This document shows positions 56,168 to 64,000 of a stretch of 64,000 nucleotides of DNA, piece by piece; positions within the stretch are counted from its first letter, which is position 1; each line of letters opens with the position of its first letter. The notes under the pieces are model-generated. The model was not told the DNA's origin. It worked only from the letters and a program-made list of their open reading frames with translations, and did no database searches. The stretch covers positions 67,207,824 to 67,271,823 of the forward strand of contig CM057232.1 in NCBI GenBank assembly GCA_029891385.1. The letters run 5' to 3'. The DNA comes from Erythroxylum novogranatense. Its lineage: Eukaryota; Streptophyta; Magnoliopsida; Malpighiales; Erythroxylaceae. Position numbers and translations under genes: made by a program.

Positions 56168-56566
56168 TGGTTCTCGCGGATTACGCCGAACTGGTTATTC
56201 TGCTTCGATCCATATCTCGATGTCATTGAAGCGATCTTGGTGAAAAGTCTCCGCAAAACAATGGAAGGCACGTCGGGGTGAAATCTCGATTTGCCCTCCG
56301 ACGCCAAGTAAGTCTTTGGTGGAGGTAAGGTTAATACGATCGAGAAAAGCAACTAGGTTATGATCTTGTACCTTGGTTAAGAGAATAATACCTTATATAC
56401 GTTTTCTGCTAGGTTTTGGGTCTTTACGTTTCTTACGTGCGTGCATGGGAGATTTTCCTATGCTAATGGGTCGTGGATATATAGATTAGACCCAGTTAAG
56501 CCATGGTTGTGAGATTGATCGATCGCCGTAATATTGGACTTGGGCCCAATATTGCCGACCCAACCA
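56168..56566 (-). repeat. Tat element 3' LTR (399 bp)
   Basis: The plus strand runs TGGTTCTCGCGG to CGACCCAACCA. Boundaries are set by alignment to the solo LTR at 40865-41290, whose ends are proved by its TSD, and by the adjacent PPT. Confidence 0.88.
56391..56400 (-). promoter_or_regulatory. TATA box of the Tat 3' LTR
   Basis: Minus-strand CGTATATAAG, conserved at the same place in the solo LTR (near 41101). Confidence 0.6.
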
Positions 56567-56587
56567 TAAGCCCCCCCTACTCCTCGA
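56567..56587 (-). promoter_or_regulatory. Polypurine tract of the Tat element
   Basis: Minus-strand GAGGAGTAGGGGGGGCTTA immediately precedes the LTR start at 56566. Confidence 0.75.
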
Positions 56588-57141
56588 GTCTGAGCGAAGA
56601 GAAGGGTCGAAGGAGTACGTTGTTGTAGTTCATCGGTCGCTTCGTAACATGTGAAGCGGGGCGGCTGCGATGTGGCCGATCGGTCGAGCATTGGCTTTAT
56701 AGCTCGGTATAGATGACTCGGTAATTTCAATTGGTGGTGCCGACCGCTGGGTATAATCGTAGATAGCCGACTCGTTGTACCGAATCGGTTGTTTTGGGAT
56801 TGATTGGTTGAGGTCCCTCTCTCGATCGGTTTCACCGCTTATTGCGTGACAACCGGTCTATAGCATGTCTGACATTCATCATTGGCAGACGCTTGGGCCT
56901 GCGTGAAATACTTATTCATCTGACGGTTCGTGATCTCGGCGATACCGCTCGAATCCAAACGTATCGTCACTAACCGCTATTGCTGCTTGTCCGACGTCCC
57001 TTCAACTGTCGCGCCTCCAAATTTTGAATAAACCGAACTTCTGCGGCTTAGATCATGCCGCGTGTCCGAGCACAGCTCGGATTTTCTCCACGCGTCGTAG
57101 TCCGATTGGGTCACTTTGGAGCGCTCCTTCTCCCGTCCTTC

Positions 57142-57149
57142 TATAAATA
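57142..57149 (+). promoter_or_regulatory. TATA box for the antisense ORF
   Basis: TATAAATA on the plus strand, 176 bp before the ORF start at 57325 and inside the Tat element, opposite to pol. A strong donor-like AGGTACGT at 57291-57298 suggests a possible 5' UTR intron. Position and orientation fit a dedicated promoter; this is inference. Confidence 0.6.
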
Positions 57150-57324
57150 CCCATGCTCGACGAGTTGTGAGTTTCGCTTTTGCTTTCGTTTTCTTGCCTA
57201 CATTTTGCCTTCGCTTTGCTCCTTGTTCGCGATTGCCAGAAACTTCCTTATACTCCACCGTCCGATTTTCCTGTATCCAATCTCCGATTAGGTACGTCCT
57301 TTTCTTCATCCCCTCTTCTTTTTC

Positions 57325-59338
57325 ATGTCAACTGGTAGTTCTGGGAGTATGGTCGGAGTAGCGGAGGAGATGGCGATGAGAGAGAGGAAAGACGGTTTGG
57401 TTGTGGAGGTACCGCCGAAGACTGCATCGTCAATGACCTATGGGGAGTTGAACAGGTTGGCCATTAAATTTAACATCCCTTCGTCGTGGAGGCCCCGGTT
57501 GGCCTTGAAAAATGAGCGGATTCACAGCAACTTCGGTGGGTACGTCGCCGTCTCCGGCAGTTTTTTTACAGTTGGCGGCATGAGGCTTCCATACGCCCCG
57601 ATCATTGACGAGGTGTGCTCTATGTTTGGGTTGTTGCCGAGTCAGATACCTCCAAATAGTTGGAGGTTTATAAATGGATTGGCATTGCTGTGCCACCAGT
57701 TCGGCCATCCGGCCTCTGTCGGCGTCTGCGTCACTTCCTCGGATGAGCCATAGTCCGAGCTCAAGGGGCAGAATCCCATTTTGCAATATAGAGGCGCTTC
57801 GGTATCGTCCCCGCCGGGACGCCTCAAAGATCTCTTCTTGGCAACCAAATACTTTTTCAGTAAAGCCCCAGAGTGTTCCTCGAGTGTCGACTGGGAGGTA
57901 TCCTCTGGCCGAGAAGTGGAATGACGCGTCGACCACATCCTCAGAGAGATGAGTTGGAGGTGATTGGTCGCATCAAGGAGCTCGGCAGATCGACTTCGCT
58001 CGTCTCATTCGGGGATACCCCAGGGGCTTCGCTACTTCTTTCTCGCCGATCCCCACCTCAGACATCGGGCTAAGGAGGAAACCGCCTCGGCCGGTTGACT
58101 CCTTGTGATGGACTTAATTGTTGGACTTTGGTGAGCTAGTTTTATTTTCTAACTCGATTTTTCGTTGTGCAGCTATGGTGAGGATGGGAGGTGCCCCAGC
58201 CCGAGCTTCTACGTCGAGGAAGGAGGCTTCCCGGAAGGTGAACGAGGTGCTGATTCGTCCATGGGGTTGGTCTCCTTGGTAGTGTCGTCGGATGTTTCCC
58301 CAGTGGAGGACCTTCCTGTTGCGTCCGAGCCATTGCCGATTGTGACAACGGATGCGGGACAGGCAAATTCAGCGGAGGAAGAGGAGGACGCGGGTCCTCC
58401 TCTTAAGAGGAAGAAGTTGGTGCGGTTGGGTGACCTATCTTCCTGCCCGGCAGGTGAGGCCGGGGCATGTAAGCAGAAGAGAGGGAAGGGGAAAGCAAAA
58501 TCTCAAGATCAAGGCGGTGGGGCTTGCCTCAAATTGTCCGAGGATGCCACGCTGGGGATCTCGAGGTGGCCCGCTATCTTGCCGAGAGGGTCACTCCCCG
58601 TGGAGGAGCAAACATGGAAAAGAAGGGTAGCGTGGAGCTGGGATCTCACTTGTTCGTGTCGGCATCGCGGGTCATGCTGACGATGTCCTTTGCCGTGCTT
58701 CAGCGGCTGGAGACTCTGGACCAGGAAGTCCAGGATCTCCATGTTCAAATGAAGGATTTGAAGGACGAGCTGTCTGTTGTAAAGGAGGGAAGGATCTCCT
58801 CCGCAAAGAATATGTCCTTGGAAGAGGAAAAGAAGGTCTTGGTGACTCGGTTGACCATGCAGAGGGGGAGAGAGAGACGAGAAGAAAGGGAGGGAGGTGG
58901 AGAGGATGGAGAGGGAGGTAGAGGTCGAAGGGTGGAGGAAGACAGTGAGAGTGGGCGGAGCTTAATAGGCGGCTCACTTTGGATTGCTGCTCAGCATGGC
59001 GAGTAGGGACAAAGCCGAGAAAACCTTGGAGGAGGTGCGGCGATGCATGCAGGGAGCAACGGGTTGAAGCTATCAGCGGTGGAAAAGGAGGTTCTTATCG
59101 AGGAGAGTTTGGAGCTCGCTGCGATATAGCCCTCATGGTCCGAGGAAGGGTCACGAGCTCTATGCTCCCGAGGGTCGATGTGCCCTCGTTCGAAGATTAT
59201 GCCGAGCCCTTATTCCTGCGGCTCTCGGACTCTCTTTGGAGGAGATGGAGAAAAGAGTTGAGGGGAGCCGAGAGACGTTCGAACGAGCAACTAGATCTCA
59301 CTCGAGGGGAGGAGGTCCCTTATGAAGATGTTCCTTGA
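57325..59338 (+). pseudogene. Antisense ORF of the Tat element (gypsy-type transposon domain)
   Basis: Runs opposite to pol between the pol end and the 3' LTR. The first ORF (57325-57753, 142 codons) has the putative gypsy-type transposon domain (Pfam Transposase_28 as I recall it): GGMRLPYAPIIDEV, FGLLPSQIPPNSWRF and a following INGLALLCHQF helix. A frameshift near 57740 moves the continuation to other frames (57674-57952). An intron-like gap ends with a pyrimidine-rich acceptor TTTTTCGTTGTGCAG at about 58159-58173. The second part (58174-59338) has an acidic-then-basic stretch (EEEEDAGPPLKRKKL), a coiled-coil-like segment (LETLDQEVQDLHVQMKDL, about 58700-58780) and an acidic-poor tail, again over several frames. 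Function is unknown in all relatives. This copy is broken. Confidence 0.8.
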
Positions 59339-59717
59339 TTGCTCCCGGTTCGCTCCTATTGATTTGCTCTCTGAAAATCTTTCTAATGAAGATACTCACT
59401 GATTGCTCCCACGGTCCCGCCTCCGGTCGGCTTCTCCTCCGTTTCTCAAGGTTCCCGGGTATTCTCCCCACAATTGTAAAACTCACTGGTCGGGCTTGTG
59501 ACTGTACGATTTTCTTCAATGTGATCTTTGCTTCTTTTAACTTGTCTTTTTTTTAGTATTCTTGCTTTTTATACTTGGAGAATTTCGATGAAGTTACTCG
59601 TAGAATAACGGCCGAGCAAGTTAGGTCATGTCGACCGATCGACCGCAATGATCGTCGTCGTCTCGAGAGTTGTCTTGGCGATCTAGCCAAGCGATAAGTG
59701 AGGGCGATTGATGGTTC

Positions 59718-60405
59718 CAGAAGTCTCGTTTTGGGCGACCCGACCGACAGTAGTCGGTCTATGGAGACTTCCGAGCGAGGTCCTGTGGATCTTGTCTGGC
59801 GACTGTCGAATGAGGTCGATCTATGGATATCTGAGCCAAAGTGATGGCGTCCCTGGGGATCTCGTCTGGCGACCGATCGACGAGGTCGACCTATGGAATT
59901 ACCGAGCCATAGTGATGGCGTCCCAGAGGATCTCGTCTGGCGACCGATCGATCGAGGTCGACTATGGAGTTACCGAGCCATAGTGATGGCATCCTGGATC
60001 TCGTCTGGCGACCGATCGATCGAGGTCGACCTATGGAGTTACCGAGCCATAGTGATGGCGTCCTGTGATCTCGTCCTGGCGACCGATCGACTGAGGTCGA
60101 CCTATTGAGTTACCGAGCCATAGTGATGGCGTCCCAGGGATCTCGTCCTGGCGACCGATCGACTGAGGTCGACCTATGGAGTTACCGAGCCATAGTGATG
60201 GCGTCCCAGGGATCTCGTCTGGCGACCGATCGATCGAGGTCGACTATGGAGTTACCGAAGTCATAGTGATGGCGTCCTGGATCTCGTCTGGCGACCGATC
60301 GATCGAGGTCGACCTATGGAGTTACTGAGCCATAGTGATGGCGTCCCAGGGATCTCGTCCTGGCGACCGATCGACTGAGGTCGACCTATGGAGATTTGCC
60401 GAGCG
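59718..60405. repeat. ~70-bp tandem array in the Tat 3' untranslated region
   Basis: Units start at about 59718, 59788, 59858, 59929, 59997, 60067, 60139, 60211, 60280 and 60351 (68-72 bp each; the first two are diverged, the last is partial). The core is GATCTCGTCTGGCGACCGAT, then GAGGTCGACCTATGGAG. Two unit types alternate, one with ATCGATCGAG and one with ATCGACTGAG. It lies between the pol stop and the 3' end of the antisense ORF. Confidence 0.93.
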
Positions 60406-60594
60406 GTGGTTAATTGGATTTTCTACTCTTTGCCAAATGTAATGTAACTTTGTTATTGCCAAGAAATCTGAAAAACCCCTTTATTGATGATAACGAGGTG
60501 TGGGCGTTAAAAACCCGCCTGGCAAGGACGGAAAAAGGTACCCACATGTATCTGAAATGATAACAAAGAAAGATTAACTAGCATGAATACTTAT

Positions 60595-61780
60595 CTATTG
60601 GTAGAAAGCTTTCAAGTTCTGTGAATTCCATGGCCTTGGTAGAATTTTCCCTTTCTCATCGCTAAGGATGTAAGAACCATGCCCGGCTTGCTTAATCACT
60701 CGATAGGGTCCTTCCCACGCCTGTCCGAAGCTTTCGGATGCTTTCCACCGCCTCGGATTTTCGTGGGACGATCCTCCGACCTTTACACTTTGCTCGGCTT
60801 GACCTTACATTGTAGAACTTAGTCGCCTTTTGCTGATGGCTTCCGAGCGAAGGCTGCCCTTTCTCTCGTCTCGCTAAGGAGAACGAGCTCGCTCTGCGGA
60901 CCTCGTCATTTTGCTCTTCCTTGTAACCCGACACCTCTCGATTAGGCAATGCCGCCTCAACCGGGACCAAAGCTTCGCTCAAAGGTCATCCGAATGGCGT
61001 TTACTGTGGCTCCGTTCGATTGTGGTTCTATACGCCCACAATACTTCATCTACTTCCTCTACCCAAGTCTTTCTCCCGTCTAGGCGCTTCTTGAGGGCGT
61101 TCATTATCTTTTTGTTGGTGTTTTCTGCGAGACCGTTACTTTGGGGATGGGCGATCGGTTAACCGTAGCTCGATCTTTAGCCGATTGCGTAAATCTCTAA
61201 ATTTGTCATTGTCAAACCGCCGCCATTATCTCGTGATCAACACCATAGGCATTCCAAAACGGCACATATGTTCTTCTTTATGAAGCTTTCCATTTTTCCC
61301 TCGGTTATTGTAGCGACAGATTCCGCTTCTACCCACTTGGTGAAATATTCCACTGCCACTATCAAGAATTTCTTTTGTCCGGGACCGAGGGGGAAAGGCC
61401 CCAGTATATCCATTCCCCACTGAGTGAAAGGGATAGGATGACTTACGATCATCATTCGTTCGGCCGGTTGGTGAGACAGGCTGCTGTTTCTCTGGCAGGC
61501 TTCGCACCGGTCGACCTTTTTCTGACAATCTCTTCTCATCGTTGGCGATGGTACCCGCCCGATCAACCGTGAGCTAACCTCCTGCCCCTATGTGATTTCC
61601 GACATCCTTCATGGACTTGACCATTGCCTTTCGGCTTCTTCCTCATTCAGCATCAAGTAGCGGCCGATCGTGGGACCGCTTATCTGAAACATCATTGACG
61701 ACCGTATATTCGCCGCCTTCCTCCTTAACTTCCCGGACTCGATGGGTCTTCGGTTGCTTTCCTTCTAAAAGGTATTGCAT
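60595..61780 (-). pseudogene. Tat integrase remnant
   Basis: Minus strand from about 61780: a zinc-binding part with CEACQRNSSLSHQPAE near 61490, core WGMDILGPFP (first Asp) near 61400, YFTKWVEAE near 61335, then a broken stretch with the second Asp/Glu region (61000-61240). The ORF at 60692-60982 holds the C-terminal part (EALVPVEAALPNREV, QQKATKFYNVR). The ending PRPWNSQNLKAFYQ reaches a TAG at 60595-60597, the natural end of pol in this lineage. At least four frameshifts. It would insert the cDNA; inactive. Confidence 0.85.
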
Positions 61781-62655
61781 GATCGGTTCCGTCCACCTGG
61801 TCGATCAATATTTATGTTAAGAACTTCATCGGTTTTCTGGATGCTAGGACGGTCTAGTCGTTCGACCAGAATATTGTTTACGGCATCACGATCGGAAGCT
61901 ATTTTTGAGAGCGCGTCCGCCCTAGCGTTCTGAGCTCGCTCTACTCGCTGATTGAATATTGTCCGGTTGCTCAATTCTTGCTTTACCAAATCGAGATACT
62001 TGATCATGTTATTTCCTTGGCCTCATACTCCCGGTGACTTGGCCACCACCACTGCTATCACTATATATCTTCAAATGCCGTACTTCCATCTCCCTGGCTA
62101 GTTGGAGGCCGGCTATCAAAGCCTCGTACTCTGCTTCATTATTGGAGGCCTTGAATTCCAGCCGAAGGGCGTACTCCACTTTCTCATCCGTATGCGGGCT
62201 AATTAGCACTACTCTGCTCCGCGTCCCTCGGCATTGGATGACCGTCGACGAACAAATTCCAAAGGGAACCGCTCGTCCTTCGAGCTCGGTTGGCTCATCT
62301 CTCGCAATGAAATCGCCAACACTTGTGCTTTGATGGTCGTATGGGCTTGTATTGAATATCGAACTCTCCTAGTTCTACCGCCCACTTTATCACCGACACG
62401 AGGTTTCAGCTTTTGGAGGCACCGCCGAGGGTTGATCGGTCCATACCTCAACGGTATGACTTTGGAAGTAAGGTCTCGACTTTCGGCCGCCATTATCAAA
62501 GAGAGTGTTAGCTTCTCTATGGGCGTATCGCGTTTACGGCCGATCAACACTTTGTCGACGTAGTAGACGGGTGTTGCTCGCCTCCTTCGGATCGAATAAG
62601 TACCGCTACCGATCGACCCTTCCGTGACGGCCAAATATAGAATCGGTTTCCCCAC
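61781..62655 (-). pseudogene. Tat tandem RNase H domains, remnant
   Basis: The first RNase H (62209-62655) starts LYLAVTEGSIG and has PVYYVDKVL, IEKLTLSLIMAA and TTIKAQVLA in a mostly open 148-codon frame with internal damage. The second, RNase H-like domain follows at about 61770-62260: EYALRLEFKASNNEAEYEAL, the HLKIYSDSSGG strand with its Asp, then, in a new frame, KYLDLVKQELSNR and NARADALSKIAS. The doubled RNase H is a marker of the Tat lineage. Degrades template RNA in the family; dead here. Confidence 0.85.
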
Positions 62656-63486
62656 CGTAGCTTTGCAGAGCAGGCGGTCTAGACAAATATTGTTTCAAGT
62701 GTTGGAAAGCTTTTTCACACTCATCCGCCATTGAACTGGGTTACATTTGCTTTCCTCGGGACCTTGAAAATGGGAGGCACTTGTCTCCCAATCTAGAAAT
62801 AAATCTGCCAAATAAACTACCCGACCGGTCGAATCGCACGTCTTTCAAGCATTGTGGCGAGGACATCGTATGATGGCTTCAATCTTCTCGGATTGGCTTC
62901 GATTCCCACCGAGTGATCATAAACCCGTGAATTTTCCGGATGCTACCGAAGACGCATTTTTCGGGTTTAGCTTCATCTGGAACTTATTTAAAGTCCGAAG
63001 ACTTCTTTGAGATCTCGCACATGCTCATGCGCCGTCTTACTCTTTATCACCATATCATCCACATAAGCTTCCACCGTCCGCCTATCTCGTTGTTTAAAGA
63101 CTTCGTGACGAGCCGTTGATAGGTCGCCTGGCGCTTTTTCGAATCGAAGGCATTACTTGGTAGCAAAAGTGCCTTGGTGGGTTATGAAGGCGGTCTTTCT
63201 TCGCCTTCCGACTCATTTGGATCGATGATAGCCCGAGAAGGCATCCAGAAGTCGAGCACTCGTGCCTCAAGTGGAGTCCACCAACCGATCGATCTTAAGC
63301 GTGGAAGTCATCCTTTGGACACGCTTTGTTCAGGTCGGTGAAGTCTATACATTCTCCATTTCCGTTCTTCTTTTTACCAACACCACGTTGGCGAGCCACT
63401 CCGGTATTTGACTTCTCGGATGAATCCGCCTCTAGCGCTTCGCTTACTTCCTTCTTGATCACCCCGCCGTTCTTTCTTCGTGGCAT
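62656..63486 (-). pseudogene. Tat reverse transcriptase remnant
   Basis: Minus strand from 63486: a KNGNGECIDFTDLNKACPKD block (first conserved RT motif) near 63340-63370, then heavily shifted text, the catalytic AYVDDMVIKSK near 63040-63075 and a HEHVRDLKEVF helix after it. The part between the two motifs, including the first catalytic Asp region, appears shortened: only about 260 bp separate motifs that are normally roughly 350-400 bp apart, so an internal deletion is likely. Confidence 0.8.
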
Positions 63487-64000
63487 CGCTTCTTTTGTCT
63501 GATCGGCTTATAGTCATGCCGAATGCCGAGGGAGTGAGATGTGACCGATCGAGAGATTCCGGGCATGTCGCTTGGTACCCAGGCGAAGACTGATTTATTT
63601 TCCGCCAGACAGTCCGTGATTTCTTTAACCAGGTCTCCCTGCAGCCCGGAGCCTAGGTTTGTAAATTTAGAGAGGTCGGCTTCATCCAGCACGACTCTTT
63701 GCGTTTCTTCCACCGGATTTATCCTTTCCACCTTTTCGTCGGCTCTCACATCAAGAGAGCTCGTAAGTACTACCGTACCATCTAATGTCTTCGTCTCCGC
63801 TAAATAGCATTCTCTAACAATTTTCTGTTGGCCCCTGACAACTCCGACTCCGTGAGGTGTCGAAATTTCATGACCTGGTGGTAAGTGGAGACGACCGATC
63901 TAAGGGCATTTAGTGTAGCCCGGCCGATTATCGCGTTGTACGCCCCATGGAATTTAACGACTAAGAACTCAACGTTCCTTTCTACTTGACGTGGCTTCTG
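63459..64000 (-). pseudogene. Tat protease tail and pre-RT segment
   Basis: From the window edge on the minus strand: FLVVKFHGAYNAIIGRATLN and VVSTYHQVMKF, the flap and C-terminal part of the aspartic protease, then a stop near 63805. The ORF at 63459-63749 carries the link to RT: NLGSGLQGDLVKEI, FAWVPSDMPGI and KPIRQKKR. The protease active-site Asp lies outside the window. Confidence 0.82.

Larger units (their letters stand above)
56168..64000 (-). mobile_element. Tat-lineage Ty3/gypsy element with antisense ORF (partial)
   Basis: On the minus strand: protease tail and RT (from the window edge to about 62656), RNase H and a second RNase H-like domain (61781-62655), integrase to the pol stop at 60595, a 70-bp array, an antisense ORF, PPT and a 399-bp 3' LTR. 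The double RNase H and the phrase set (DFTDLNKACPKD, YVDDMVIKSK, WGMDILGPFP, YFTKWVEAE) are those of the plant Tat lineage (Retand/Ogre group). Gag, PBS and 5' LTR lie beyond 64000. The expected TSD partner of TAGTT (56163-56167) is outside. Many frameshifts. GC is clearly higher than the surrounding sequence. Confidence 0.92.

Noticed and set aside
57430..57936. 168-codon minus-strand ORF opposite the antisense ORF
   Set aside because: Its plus-strand counterpart has a recognised domain; the minus frame has none and is a shadow in GC-rich sequence.
59708..60108. Plus-strand ORFs with a repeating peptide near 60 kb
   Set aside because: By-product of the ~70-bp tandem array; unit length varies, so the frame is not kept.

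Overview
The window reads as a plant nuclear chromosome segment, most likely from a eudicot. It is AT-rich, packed with nested LTR retrotransposons of plant-specific lineages, and carries one intact intron-rich nuclear gene. I see no rRNA, tRNA, CRISPR or bacterial operon structure. I cannot name the species from sequence alone.

Layout. 14-4760: a 4.75-kb solo LTR with a perfect 5-bp target-site duplication (TSD), inserted in a decayed Athila-like Ty3/gypsy element (to about 8.9 kb). 9991-20421: a hAT DNA transposon remnant with an 8-bp TSD, split by a complete Tekay-type chromovirus (10988-20239) with 2.2-kb LTRs, primer-binding site (PBS), polypurine tract (PPT), a 5-bp TSD and an almost undamaged gag-pol frame. 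20.6-23.26 kb: relics of two unrelated host genes, a NOC2-family ribosome-biogenesis gene (+) and a CCCH-KH zinc-finger gene (-). 23259-about 26.8 kb: a minus-strand gypsy LTR with a 16-copy minisatellite. 28404-38945: a minus-strand Ty1/copia element interrupted by a second solo LTR (31633-34088). 39688-42174: a third solo LTR with a Tat-family solo LTR (40865-41290) inside it, each with its own TSD. 43001-49076: the only intact gene, an 11-exon organelle-type YchF ATPase. 49.4-54 kb: debris (LTR piece, LINE 3' end, copia gag with a triplicated segment). 56168-64000: the 3' two-thirds of a minus-strand Tat-lineage gypsy element, which carries an antisense, apparently spliced ORF with its own TATA box and a 70-bp tandem array between pol and the 3' LTR.

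How it fits together. The order of events can be read from the nesting: old Athila, hAT and copia copies were hit by younger gypsy elements, most of which have since recombined to solo LTRs. The chromovirus is the youngest well-preserved copy; its four in-frame stops are all of a type expected from deamination of methylated cytosines. The YchF gene is the only sequence here that looks maintained by selection. Boundaries and TSDs were read base by base; family names rest on recognised protein motifs and were not searched.
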